From assembly GCF_009617895.1 (NCBI RefSeq), contig NZ_BLAW01000001.1, forward strand, positions 1,169,001 through 1,233,000: a stretch of DNA of 64,000 bases, given 5' to 3'. The stretch comes from Prolixibacter sp. SD074. Lineage in GTDB: Bacteria; Bacteroidota; Bacteroidia; Bacteroidales; Prolixibacteraceae. A program made the position numbers and the translations under genes. Below the pieces are notes generated by a model that made no database searches, was not told the DNA's origin, and saw nothing but the letters and a program-made list of their open reading frames with translations. Shown here in pieces: positions 52,780-61,452 of the stretch. Numbering within the stretch: the first letter of the stretch is position 1; each line of letters starts with the position of its first letter.

Positions 52780-53980
52780 GATTTTCTCTCCAGTTGGTTG
52801 ACAGTTTACCCGATTGAATCGCCAGTTCGATGGTGTGAACAGCACGTTTGACAACCGGGGCATCAATCATTTTCGAACCAAGGGCAACAACGCCCAGTCC
52901 CTTCTCTCTGGCTTGCTCAAAAGCGTCTACAATGCGTTTCGCCTTTTCAATTTCCTGTTCATCCGGACTGAAACCTTCGTTGATGACCGGAACCTGGCGC
53001 GGATGGATACATCCCATACCGGCAAAACCCAACGCTTTCGATTCGAGCACGTTGTTGTGCAATGCTTCCATGTCATCAATTTCGGAGAAAACCGAATCGA
53101 TGGGTTGGATGCCCGCTGCGCGTGCAGCATTGACAACCGCACTGCGGGCATAAAAGGATTCGCGACCTCCGGGCGTTCGTTGAGCTCCTAAATCAGCTGT
53201 ATAATCTTCCAAACCAATCGCCAATGCGGCTACATTCGGCGAAGCCGATGCAATTTCATAAGCTTTTACCACTCCCAGGGCACTCTCAATAATTGGCATC
53301 AGGTAGATATCGGTGTTTTCGCGCCCCAGTATTTTTTCAATGCGTTCCTCTGCCTGAATGATTTGCTGCGCACTTTCGCACTTGGGAATCAGGATCAGGT
53401 TTACCTGTTCGGGAACAATGGCATCCAAATCTTTCAATCCGTCCGGCAGTTGATTAATACGAACCATTCGTTCGGCATCACCAAAGTCAACTGCACGTAG
53501 GGCATTGCGAACCAGCAAACGGGCCTCGGCTTTTTTATCAGGTGCGACTGAATCTTCCAAATCGAGAATGATGCCGTCGCTTCCGTAGATGCCGGCATTC
53601 AGCATCAGCTTCGGATTATTTCCCGGTAGGTACAAACGGGTCCGTCGGTTACGATCGCGGCCTGTCCGATGAATATTTTTTGTTTCAATGGGTAATAAAA
53701 GGGATTGATCCGTTCCGGTTAACTGGCGGATAGCCGCTTCCAGGCGCGCTGCAATGACAAATGGCAGAGCCCCTTTGTCTTCAATTTCCACCAGTACATC
53801 CCGAAGGTTATAATGGGCCAGTACTTCGTGACAAAGCTCCCGGATGGAATCGCCAAACAAACTTTCAACTTTACTCTGTAACCGGATTTCAGTTGCATGA
53901 TGCTCAGTTTTAGCAATCTGTACAAAACAGTCCGAGCGTACGCTGTCTCCACGGTTTCCGGCTGTTGCAGTCATGGGCAT
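52772..53980 (-). CDS. citE: Fused citrate lyase acyl carrier (CitD) and beta subunit (CitE)
   Basis: Residues 1-95 are CitD: TATAGNRGDSVRSDCFVQI contains the serine to which phosphoribosyl-dephospho-CoA is attached. A linker with NIHRTGRDRNRRTR leads to CitE (~115-402), with RLYLPGNNPKLML, DGIILDLEDSVAPDKK (Mg-binding Glu/Asp), IGLEDYTADLG and GFAGMGCIHPRQV. CitE cleaves the citryl-carrier to oxaloacetate (or, for a homocitryl group, 2-oxoglutarate) and acetyl-carrier. Subunits D and E are normally separate genes. It is the first gene of the nine-gene cluster. citC, citX and citG for activation and prosthetic group synthesis are not in the window. Confidence 0.9.
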   Translation of the reverse strand: MPMTATAGNRGDSVRSDCFVQIAKTEHHATEIRLQSKVESLFGDSIRELCHEVLAHYNLRDVLVEIEDKGALPFVIAARLEAAIRQLTGTDQSLLLPIETKNIHRTGRDRNRRTRLYLPGNNPKLMLNAGIYGSDGIILDLEDSVAPDKKAEARLLVRNALRAVDFGDAERMVRINQLPDGLKDLDAIVPEQVNLILIPKCESAQQIIQAEERIEKILGRENTDIYLMPIIESALGVVKAYEIASASPNVAALAIGLEDYTADLGAQRTPGGRESFYARSAVVNAARAAGIQPIDSVFSEIDDMEALHNNVLESKALGFAGMGCIHPRQVPVINEGFSPDEQEIEKAKRIVDAFEQAREKGLGVVALGSKMIDAPVVKRAVHTIELAIQSGKLSTNWRENHE

Positions 53981-54364
53981 TTGGGTTAATGATTGACTAA
54001 TTATTTTCAGTACCCTTCCTACTGCTTCGTTCCGTCAATTTGGGTGCTAAAATCGACTGAAAAGTTACCCAAATAAATCCCTGAAAATCCTGATAGTTAT
54101 CAGGGGTAACCCCATGTTAAAGAGCATACAGAACATTGCCGCAGAACATAAAATATATCCCAAATATGATTAACGCGCACGCATTTTTAATACAATGGGG
54201 TTTTGCTTTATACGCAAAACATAGCTAGTAAGCTGCTATTTCAATACCTAATGAACAATAACATCTTTTAGCAATTATTCAGGAATATTAAAGCAACGTT
54301 TTCAATGCATTACATCATCTTCGCAATAGAATTTCTTCCAGCAAAAACCGAACGTTAATCATTT
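53981..54364. other. Divergent control region of the citrate-lyase/lysine cluster
   Basis: These 384 bases hold no gene. Besides the nested palindrome at 54064-54110 there is a second inverted repeat GTTTTGC/GCAAAAC (54200-54206, 54214-54220). The stretch should contain the promoters of both the leftward cluster and the rightward 222-residue gene. Confidence 0.6.
54064..54110. promoter_or_regulatory. Nested palindrome upstream of the citDE-led cluster
   Basis: The outer arms GTTACCC (54064-54070) and GGGTAAC (54104-54110) enclose a perfect inner inverted repeat CCTGATA/TATCAGG (54089-54095, 54098-54104). It lies 84-130 bases before the citDE start and could be an operator or a leader hairpin. 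Confidence 0.45.
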
Positions 54365-55033
54365 ATGAGATTATTGCTTGTTACCGCTATTTTATTTGTC
54401 AATACAGGATTATTTGCCCAGAGTATGCCCGATTCATCGTTTCGGTTTTCCGGATTCATATTCGATGAGGATTCTATTCCGGTAGAAGGGGCTTACGTTA
54501 TCAACTACCGGACAATGATGGGAATGGCAACAAACCGGGACGGTCATTTCTCCCTGACCTGCGAACCCGGCGACTCGTTAATGATTTCTCATATTTCCTA
54601 TAAAAGAAGAATTATCAAAGTCGAAAGTTTTAACCCCGTCGCTTCGCCACAGGTTTATTATGTGCGTTTTGCTGCACACGAACTGAGTCCGCTGATTATT
54701 CAGCAGAATCCGAATAATATGAAATATTTTGCTAAAAACATCGAGTTGATGAACAGGCAGATTAAGAAAATGATTCATTCGATGGGGCCACAAGGAGGTG
54801 CATCCCCGGTTAATATGTCCACCAATCCGGCACTGGGCGGTGGCGTAGGTATTAGCTTCAGTCTGGCTGATGTGGCTACCGTTTTCCGGAAGAAGAAAAC
54901 GCCCGATGATATCCGGCGGGAAAAAGCCATTCACGAAGCACATCGCACCATGATTCTCGATTCCATTTTGCGAATTGGCGTATACCACGAAGGAATCGTC
55001 GACAGCATTATGGCCACGAGAAACTGGAACTAA
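54365..55033 (+). CDS. Exported carboxypeptidase-regulatory-like domain protein
   Basis: A signal peptide (MRLLLVTAILFVNTGLFAQ) precedes one carboxypeptidase-D-regulatory-like beta-sandwich (~25-105: FSGFIFDEDSIPVEGAYVINYRT, TNRDGHFSLTCEPGDSLMIS, HISYKRRII). The C-terminal half is a glycine-rich stretch (NPALGGGVGISFSLA) and a charged helix (KKKTPDDIRREKAIHEAH). The family decorates envelope proteins in this phylum and has no enzyme activity by itself. It stands alone, divergent from the citrate-lyase cluster, and no close functional link is visible. Confidence 0.8.
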   Translation: MRLLLVTAILFVNTGLFAQSMPDSSFRFSGFIFDEDSIPVEGAYVINYRTMMGMATNRDGHFSLTCEPGDSLMISHISYKRRIIKVESFNPVASPQVYYVRFAAHELSPLIIQQNPNNMKYFAKNIELMNRQIKKMIHSMGPQGGASPVNMSTNPALGGGVGISFSLADVATVFRKKKTPDDIRREKAIHEAHRTMILDSILRIGVYHEGIVDSIMATRNWN

Positions 55034-55296
55034 TCTGATTTCAATTTCATTGTCCGTTTTCGGCCCACTTTCGTAAATTTATTACAGCAGCCTGAAAAAC
55101 AGTTAATGAAGCCATTGGGGTGTGAATTGAACTGAGCGGTGGCCCCCGGGACCGTTTCAGCGCGCTTTGCCATGGATGTACTGGAATTTTACCTGAAACC
55201 GGATAACTAATATTACATAACTTCTTAAAAGTTATTCCGGTAAAATGGAAATTACTTAGATTTAGATCTGAATGTATGAATTTAACCTAAAAGCAT

Positions 55297-56424
55297 ATGA
55301 GACGTAAGCTCCTTTCGACTCTCTATCTGATTGCCTTTTTGCTACTTGGCCTCTTTTCGTGTAAAAACAAACCAACAGCCCCAAAAGACAACTCCGGCCA
55401 AATTGCCGTGATGGCTTATTATGCCGGCGATGCCAATCAAATTGACCAGTATAACCTTGGCGAGGTCACACATGTTATCTACAGCTTTCTTCATCTGAAA
55501 GGAAACGAGCTGGCTTATGACTCACCGAAGGATAGTTTAGGTGTGGCTCACCTGGTTGCCTTAAAGGAAAAGTATCCCGATTTGAACGTCATGGTGTCGC
55601 TCGGTGGCTGGGGTGGCTGCAAAACCTGCTCCGAAGTCTTCTCTACTCCGGAAGGACGTGAAGCATTTGCCCTTTCGGCGAAAAGAATCCTTGACAATTC
55701 CGGGGCTGACGGACTTGACCTCGACTGGGAATATCCAGCCATTGAAGGCTTTCCGGGACATCAATACCTTACGGAAGACAAGGACAACTTCACCAGTTTG
55801 GTTACCACACTGAGGAAAATACTGGGGCCAAAAGCCATCATCAGCTTTGCTGCGGGCGGTTTCCAGCAATTCCTCGAAAATTCCATTGACTGGAAAGCGG
55901 TGATGCCGGAAGTGAATTACGTAAACCTGATGTCGTATGACCTGGTAAATGGCTACAGCAAAGTAACCGGTCACCATACTCCACTATACTCCAATGCTTC
56001 TCAAACGAAATCGACCGACAATGCCGTCAAATACCTGGAGAAAGCGGGTATTCCCTCCAACAAGATTGTCATTGGCGCCGCATTTTATGCCCGCGTTTGG
56101 AAAGGCGTGAAAAACGTGGATAATGGCTTGTACCAGCCGGGTGTTTTCAAACAAGGCGTAGGTTATAACAAATTCGATTCAATTTTATCGCCCCGGCAGG
56201 GCTTCAAAGCGTATTGGGACAATGTAGCACAGGCTCCGTACATGTATAACGAGAAAGACAGTTTGTTTGCTACGTATGACGATCCGAAATCGGTGGCCCT
56301 GAAAACAAAATATGTCATCGACAAAAATCTAGGCGGTATTATGTTCTGGCAGCTAGCCAACGATAAGATGAAAGATGGTTTGCTTGATGCTATCTACAAA
56401 GCCAAAGAAACAGCAGACAAATAA
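55297..56424 (+). CDS. GH18 chitinase-like lipoprotein
   Basis: The lipoprotein signal ends at LGLFSCKN (Cys ~22). The TIM barrel carries the GH18 catalytic motif DGLDLDWEYP (~140-149) with all three acidic residues and the catalytic Glu. MVSLGGWGGC precedes it, and VNLMSYDL and GGIMFWQLANDK follow. It should cleave beta-1,4-linked N-acetylglucosamine chains (chitin or N-glycan core) by substrate-assisted catalysis at the cell surface or in the periplasm. Length (375) is that of a catalytic domain without a chitin-binding module. It is monocistronic with its own terminator. Confidence 0.92.
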   Translation: MRRKLLSTLYLIAFLLLGLFSCKNKPTAPKDNSGQIAVMAYYAGDANQIDQYNLGEVTHVIYSFLHLKGNELAYDSPKDSLGVAHLVALKEKYPDLNVMVSLGGWGGCKTCSEVFSTPEGREAFALSAKRILDNSGADGLDLDWEYPAIEGFPGHQYLTEDKDNFTSLVTTLRKILGPKAIISFAAGGFQQFLENSIDWKAVMPEVNYVNLMSYDLVNGYSKVTGHHTPLYSNASQTKSTDNAVKYLEKAGIPSNKIVIGAAFYARVWKGVKNVDNGLYQPGVFKQGVGYNKFDSILSPRQGFKAYWDNVAQAPYMYNEKDSLFATYDDPKSVALKTKYVIDKNLGGIMFWQLANDKMKDGLLDAIYKAKETADK

Positions 56425-56446
56425 TACGCTCATTTTAAGAAGTTCT

Positions 56447-56482
56447 AAAAACGCATCGATTTTTTCCGGTGCGTTTTTTTTA
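56447..56482 (+). terminator. Intrinsic terminator of the GH18 gene
   Basis: The stem AAAAACGCA/TGCGTTTTT (56447-56455, 56470-56478) is continued by a T-run to 56482. Confidence 0.85.
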
Positions 56483-56669
56483 ATTAATCGATAGGGCATC
56501 TCGTTTTTCCTTCCCGAAAAAATTGATTGAATACAAGTTATCCAAATACCTGTTTTCAGGCATCCTTTATGTTGAATGTATTCCGGTTCATTTCACTATT
56601 TTTAACATCGCGACAAGCGAATTGCTTATCGCACGAACACGATTCATTAACCAACAAAAGAGTGGACCC

Positions 56670-58709
56670 GTGAAAAAACTAACGCTTTTCCTCTCTGCTA
56701 TGCTCGTTATGATGTTTGCACCCGCTTTGAGTAAGGCACAGGCCGCCAGTCCAATTCCGGCAACAGCCGTAAATGACATCCTCCAGAAACTAACGGAGAA
56801 ATATGGCGACAGCACCGCCGAACGGATGGAACGTGGCATAAAACACGCTGCATCATTGTGGCGAAAGGATGATGGTCCGGCAAAAGAGTTTACCTCGTTT
56901 TGCCTGGATAATTACATCAACGATGCTGCGCAGCGCGAAGCTTTCTTTAAAAAGGTTAGTCAGTACCTGGAAGCCATGTACGGCCATTTTGATGAAATAA
57001 CACTCGCCTTGCAGAAAAATGTACAACTGGCTACCGGTCCGATGCTTCCTATTGATAAAATGTTTGCCGGTTATTCGGTTGGCTCGCATATGCTGTCGGA
57101 CCTGTACCGCAATAAAATAGCATTTGCTATCGCCCTGAACTTCCCTTATTATCCATTGGCCGACAAAGAAAAATTCGCCTCAATTTGGAGCCGGGAAGAA
57201 TGGGCTAACGCCAGATTAGGCGACATTTTCTCCGCTCGCGTACCGGCCAAACTGGAACAGGCTTATGCCGAAGCGAACACGAAGGCCGACCTGTACATTT
57301 CGGAGTACAATATCGAAATGGGGCATCTTCGTACTAACGACGACAAACAACTTTTCCCGGATGATATGGTACTGCTTTCGCACTGGAACCTCCGCGATGA
57401 AATTAAAGCTGACTATGCCGATAATGCAAAAGGCCCGCAAAAGCAGGAGATGATTTACGAAGTAATGAAGCGAATCATCGACCAGGATATTCCCGAGAAG
57501 GTAATCAACAATCCGGCATACGAATGGCAACCTTTTGCCAATAAGCTTTATAATAATGGTAAAGAAGTTGTCTTCAAACCCGGGCCCAATACACGGTACC
57601 AGCAAATATTAAACAACTTCCACGCATTAAAAGCTATCGATGCCTATTACCCGGTATTGGATACCTACATCAAACGGAAGTTTTCAGGCGAAATGGAAAT
57701 TCCGCAACCGAAAGTAGAAGCATTGTTCGATACGTATCTTCGTTCTCCGGAGTTGAAGCAAATCGGTGCGCTTATCGCCGAAAGGCTTGGCCGTCCGCTC
57801 CGTCCGTACGACATCTGGTACGATGGCTTCAAAGCACGGAGCTCCATTCCGGAACAAACACTTAACGAAAAGGCCGAAGCCTATTATCCCGATCCGAAAG
57901 CGTTCAAGGAAGACATGCCGAACCTGTTAAAGCAACTGGGCTGGTCGGATGAGCGAGCGAACTTCATTGCCTCCAAAATTGCTGTCGATCCGGCCCGCGG
58001 TTCAGGTCATGCGTGGGGCGCACAGATGATTGGAGAGAAATCGCACCTGCGCACACGCATTCCTTCTACCGGAATGAACTACAAAGGCTATAACATTGCC
58101 GTTCACGAGTTCGGCCATAACGTCGAGCAAACCATTTCGCTATACAACATAGACTACTACATGTTGCATGGCGTTCCCAGCACTGCCTTCACCGAGGCGC
58201 TGGCCTTTATTTTCCAAAGCCGCGATTTGAAATTACTGGGCATTACCGATGAAAATCCGCATACCAAATACCTGAATGCGCTCGATAATGGCTGGTCGTT
58301 AATGGAAATTATGGGTGTCGGCATGGTCGATATGAAAGTGTGGAAATGGTTATACGCGCATCCAGATGCTGACTCAGCCGAATTGAAAACGGCTGTCATT
58401 AACATCTCGAAAGATGTTTGGAATACATACTTCTCACCGATTTTCGGAACGCAAGACGAACCGATTCTGGCCATCTATTCTCATATGATTTCCTATCCGT
58501 TGTATCTCCCGGCTTATTCGTACGGTCAGCTCATCGAATTCCAGCTGGAAGAATACCTGAAAGGAAAGAATTTCTCTGACGAAGTTGACCGCATTTATGA
58601 GCAAGGCCGTCTGACTCCCCAGCAATGGATGGAGGAAGCTGTTGGACAGAAAATTTCAGCGCAACCGGTTTTAAATGCCGTAGACGAAGCCTTGAAAGCC
58701 TTTAAATAG
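56670..58709 (+). CDS. Secreted zinc metallopeptidase (M3-like, HEFGH)
   Basis: The zinc motif HEFGH is in NIAVHEFGHNVEQ, and a downstream Glu in FTEALAFIF can supply the third ligand, as in gluzincin peptidases such as M3/PepF. The long helical N-terminal half also fits an M3-type clam-shell. I take the GTG at 56670 as the start, since it begins a clean signal peptide (KKLTLFLSAMLVMMFAPALSKA). The frame is open to 56523, but those 49 residues look non-coding. The mature ~655-residue enzyme would degrade peptides in the periplasm. It is monocistronic. Confidence 0.82.
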   Translation: MKKLTLFLSAMLVMMFAPALSKAQAASPIPATAVNDILQKLTEKYGDSTAERMERGIKHAASLWRKDDGPAKEFTSFCLDNYINDAAQREAFFKKVSQYLEAMYGHFDEITLALQKNVQLATGPMLPIDKMFAGYSVGSHMLSDLYRNKIAFAIALNFPYYPLADKEKFASIWSREEWANARLGDIFSARVPAKLEQAYAEANTKADLYISEYNIEMGHLRTNDDKQLFPDDMVLLSHWNLRDEIKADYADNAKGPQKQEMIYEVMKRIIDQDIPEKVINNPAYEWQPFANKLYNNGKEVVFKPGPNTRYQQILNNFHALKAIDAYYPVLDTYIKRKFSGEMEIPQPKVEALFDTYLRSPELKQIGALIAERLGRPLRPYDIWYDGFKARSSIPEQTLNEKAEAYYPDPKAFKEDMPNLLKQLGWSDERANFIASKIAVDPARGSGHAWGAQMIGEKSHLRTRIPSTGMNYKGYNIAVHEFGHNVEQTISLYNIDYYMLHGVPSTAFTEALAFIFQSRDLKLLGITDENPHTKYLNALDNGWSLMEIMGVGMVDMKVWKWLYAHPDADSAELKTAVINISKDVWNTYFSPIFGTQDEPILAIYSHMISYPLYLPAYSYGQLIEFQLEEYLKGKNFSDEVDRIYEQGRLTPQQWMEEAVGQKISAQPVLNAVDEALKAFK

Positions 58710-58725
58710 CCTGCTTTCCTCACCC

Positions 58726-58761
58726 AAACAGGGCATCTCCGCGCGTGGAAATGCCCTGTTT
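58726..58761. terminator. Terminator between convergent genes
   Basis: A perfect 11-bp stem AAACAGGGCAT/ATGCCCTGTTT (58726-58736, 58751-58761) is followed by a T-rich tract on the plus strand. Confidence 0.85.
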
Positions 58762-58779
58762 TATTTTATACATCATTCT

Positions 58780-59769
58780 TTAACCCCTACCGGGATAATG
58801 AATTCCCGCATGTTCCCGAATGGCATCGAGTGTTTTCATCAATTCAAAACTCCGGCTATAAGGCATCACGTTGCTCTCCTTTTTACCTTCATCCAGGCAC
58901 TTCATCACTTCCACTGCTTCCAGTTTCATACCACACCCGGCACCTTCCCAACTGTATTGAACCGGAGCGGTTCCCCGGGAACGCGCCTCTAACTGCTGAT
59001 GCAAGATACCACGCCGGGTGATGCGTAACACACCTTTTTCGCAGAAGATATCACATCCGGGTCCTGAAGCGGTATAAAATGAGGAAAAGAGCGATGCAAA
59101 TACGCCATCCGGATAATCAAAGCGCATAGTCAGACTGGTATCGATTCCTTTTTCAGTCAATGAAGCGGCAGCCGAAATTTGCTGAGGTGCGCCCATGAAC
59201 CAAAGCGCATCGAAAACTGCATACAAACCAATGTCCAGCAACGAACCCCCTCCCAGTTCCGGGTTGAAGAGCCGTCCCTGCGGATCATAAGGTGCGCTAT
59301 TGAAGCCAAACCAACCATGCAGATACTGAATTTTTCCCATCTCTCCCGACTCAATAATTTCCTTCGCCTTTCGGTACGATGGCTGAAACGGCGTAACAAA
59401 AGCCTCCATCAGGAACACCGTGTTCTTCCGTGCTACTTCAAACATCGAAATCACCTCCTTCAAATTCAGCGAAAGCGCTTTCTCACATAACACATGCTTC
59501 CCCTCATTCATGCACATAATGGCATGTTCGGCATGGTGCGAGTGCGGTGAAGCCACATAAACGATCTCAACTTCCGGGTCGGCAGCCAGTTCTTCGTAAC
59601 TTCCGTAAGCTTTTCCCACATTAAATTCTGCAGCAAATTCAGCCGACCGGGACTCATTTCGCGAGCCGACAGCAACAATCTCTGCATTATCAAGGGTGTG
59701 TAATTCTGAAGCAAATTTTCGGGCAATCTTCCCGGGGGCCAGAATGCCCCATTTCCAGGTTTTCTTCAT
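58780..59769 (-). CDS. Gfo/Idh/MocA-family oxidoreductase
   Basis: The N-terminal Rossmann fold (WGILAPGKIARKFASEL, AVGSRNESRSAEFA) binds NAD(P). LCEKALSLN is the position of the conserved EKP motif, here EKA. The C-terminal alpha/beta domain contains GGGSLLDIGLYAVFDALWFMG, with the catalytic Asp-x-x-x-Tyr/His area. The family oxidises or reduces sugars and cyclitols; this member resembles trans-dihydrobenzenediol dehydrogenase/1,5-anhydrofructose-type enzymes. It is cytoplasmic, 329 residues, with no operon partner. The substrate is unknown. Confidence 0.9.
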   Translation of the reverse strand: MKKTWKWGILAPGKIARKFASELHTLDNAEIVAVGSRNESRSAEFAAEFNVGKAYGSYEELAADPEVEIVYVASPHSHHAEHAIMCMNEGKHVLCEKALSLNLKEVISMFEVARKNTVFLMEAFVTPFQPSYRKAKEIIESGEMGKIQYLHGWFGFNSAPYDPQGRLFNPELGGGSLLDIGLYAVFDALWFMGAPQQISAAASLTEKGIDTSLTMRFDYPDGVFASLFSSFYTASGPGCDIFCEKGVLRITRRGILHQQLEARSRGTAPVQYSWEGAGCGMKLEAVEVMKCLDEGKKESNVMPYSRSFELMKTLDAIREHAGIHYPGRG

Positions 59770-59850
59770 GGTAAGCTTTGTTTGGCATAAAAATATAAAA
59801 TTTGACCATCTCCCGTTTTTAGTTTTGGTTGGATATGGGTACTGAAAAAA

Positions 59851-59878
59851 TTTCCCCTCGGATTAACCGGGAGGGAAA
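59851..59878 (-). terminator. Terminator of the ribokinase operon
   Basis: On the minus strand a near-perfect stem built on TTTCCC/GGGAAA and CCGG/CCG (59868-59878 with 59851-59861) leads into a run of six T. Confidence 0.75.
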
Positions 59879-59948
59879 CTTTAAACACTTTACTAAAAAA
59901 TGGACACTACCCCTCTCCATTTTATCTTTATAAAATCCAATTCAAATT

Positions 59949-60425
59949 TCAGACACTGTCCTTTTTGCATAAAGGAATTTTTTTAACCCTCCTGGCATGG
60001 CGACCTCGTTCAAATTCAGCATTTAGAAAAGATTCCACGATTGCAATAGTTTCTTCTTCTGAAACAAACCTGGAGGGAATCGCACATATATTTGAGTCGT
60101 TATGTTCCCTTGCAAGTTTACTTATTTCGGTATTCCAACACAATGCCGAACGTATATTTTGATGTTTATTTGCTGTAATGTTGATACCCTGTCCGCTACC
60201 ACAAAATGTTATGCCACATTCGAACTCTTTTTTTCCAATGGCTTCCGCTATTTTATGGGCAAAATCCGGATAGTCACAACTTTTATTGCTGTAACATCCC
60301 AAATCTTTATATGGGATACCTGCTTCTTCAAAATAGTTCAATACTGCCATTTTTTTGTTATAACCTGCATGGCCACTGGCAACAGCAACAACTTTCCCAC
60401 GAAAATTTTTGTTTAAACCACTCAT
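59949..60425 (-). CDS. rpiB: RpiB/LacAB-family sugar-phosphate isomerase
   Basis: This 158-residue protein belongs to the RpiB family, which interconverts ribose-5-P and ribulose-5-P (or allose-6-P forms). VAVASGHAGYNKKMAVLNYFE replaces the usual GSDHAG with ASGHAG. CDYPDFAHKIAEAI and TFCGSGQGINITANK (the phosphate-binding anion hole with the catalytic Cys) are clear. NIRSALCWNTEISKLAREHND completes the site. It is the third gene of an operon with a sugar permease (ATGA overlap at 60422-60425) and ribokinase, so it acts on the phosphorylated pentose. Confidence 0.88.
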   Translation of the reverse strand: MSGLNKNFRGKVVAVASGHAGYNKKMAVLNYFEEAGIPYKDLGCYSNKSCDYPDFAHKIAEAIGKKEFECGITFCGSGQGINITANKHQNIRSALCWNTEISKLAREHNDSNICAIPSRFVSEEETIAIVESFLNAEFERGRHARRVKKIPLCKKDSV

Positions 60426-61423
60426 TGGCCAGCATAAATAATAGAAATAATACCTAACACAAAAAGGACAAACATAATGGTCAGTAATCTATTTGTTCCT
60501 TTGGGAGCATTCTTAAATTCTTTCCAGATAAATACTCCCCACAATGCAGCAACGAGTGTAGCCCCTTGACCCAATCCGTATGAAATAGCTGCTCCTGCTT
60601 TACCGGCTGCAATCAGATTTAAAGAATTTCCAATGCCCCAAATAACTCCGCCAAGGACACCTACTAAATGAATGGACAACTTTCCTTTGAAATATACCTT
60701 GTAGTTTGTCGGTTTTCCACTGATTGGCCTTTTCATTAAAACCGAATTGAAAAGGAAATTACTGATAAAAACCCCTAGTGAAAAAATAACAACTGCCGTA
60801 TATGGAGTCATCATTCCCGCTGCCGGATTGACAAAATTTTCCAGGTCCATTGAGCGTGCCACAAACCTGTAGAAAAAAGACATTAATACTCCTGCCAAAA
60901 TGGAAACAAGTATTCCTTTAGTACTTACTTTTTGTTTTCCGGAGGAAGCTTTCTTGTAGGCAAAAGCATTGATAATTATTGCTATAGTAACAAGCCCGAC
61001 ACCAAGGAATAGAAACAGCGGATCTCCTTTTTGGGAACCAATGTAATTGATAATGACACCCAAGACAAGTGCCAAACCAATTCCAACCGGGAAAGCAACT
61101 GCCATACCTGCAATTGCTATTGCCGTGGAAAGTAATATATTGGCGGCATTAAAAATAACACCACCAAGAAATGCACTGCCAATATTTCCCCACTTTGCCT
61201 GACCAAGATCCTCCAGAAATCCCCGACCATTCTCACCCATACTTCCAAGAGTAAAAGCAAAAATGAGTGAAAGTAGCAAGACACCAATAACATAGTCCCA
61301 GTAAAATAGCTCATATCGCCAGGTTTTTCCGGCAAGTTTTTGAGTATTTCCCCAGGAACCCCAGCAAAGCATTGTAATAAAACAGAAAACAATTGCCAAT
61401 GGATAATCACTTACTATAAACAT
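60422..61423 (-). CDS. Sugar/nucleoside permease of the DMT superfamily (GRP/ureide-permease-like)
   Basis: A 333-residue inner-membrane protein with about ten helices. It starts with CFITMLCWGSWGNTQKLA and contains FNAANILLSTAIAIAGMAVAFPVG and ISYGLGQGATLVAALWGVF, typical of glucose/ribose uptake (GRP) and related drug/metabolite transporters. Sandwiched between ribokinase (29 bases upstream) and RpiB (overlapping), it most probably imports ribose or a pentose nucleoside. The exact sugar is inferred from context only. Confidence 0.85.
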   Translation of the reverse strand: MFIVSDYPLAIVFCFITMLCWGSWGNTQKLAGKTWRYELFYWDYVIGVLLLSLIFAFTLGSMGENGRGFLEDLGQAKWGNIGSAFLGGVIFNAANILLSTAIAIAGMAVAFPVGIGLALVLGVIINYIGSQKGDPLFLFLGVGLVTIAIIINAFAYKKASSGKQKVSTKGILVSILAGVLMSFFYRFVARSMDLENFVNPAAGMMTPYTAVVIFSLGVFISNFLFNSVLMKRPISGKPTNYKVYFKGKLSIHLVGVLGGVIWGIGNSLNLIAAGKAGAAISYGLGQGATLVAALWGVFIWKEFKNAPKGTNRLLTIMFVLFVLGIISIIYAGQ

Positions 61424-61452
61424 AACAGTTATTTTAGGTTAGTATTTGAAAT

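Noticed and set aside
55130..55210. Possible 3' remnant of a coding sequence (frame reading SARFAMDVLEFYLKPDN)
   Set aside because: Too short to assign to a family and without supporting sequence upstream; chance cannot be excluded.
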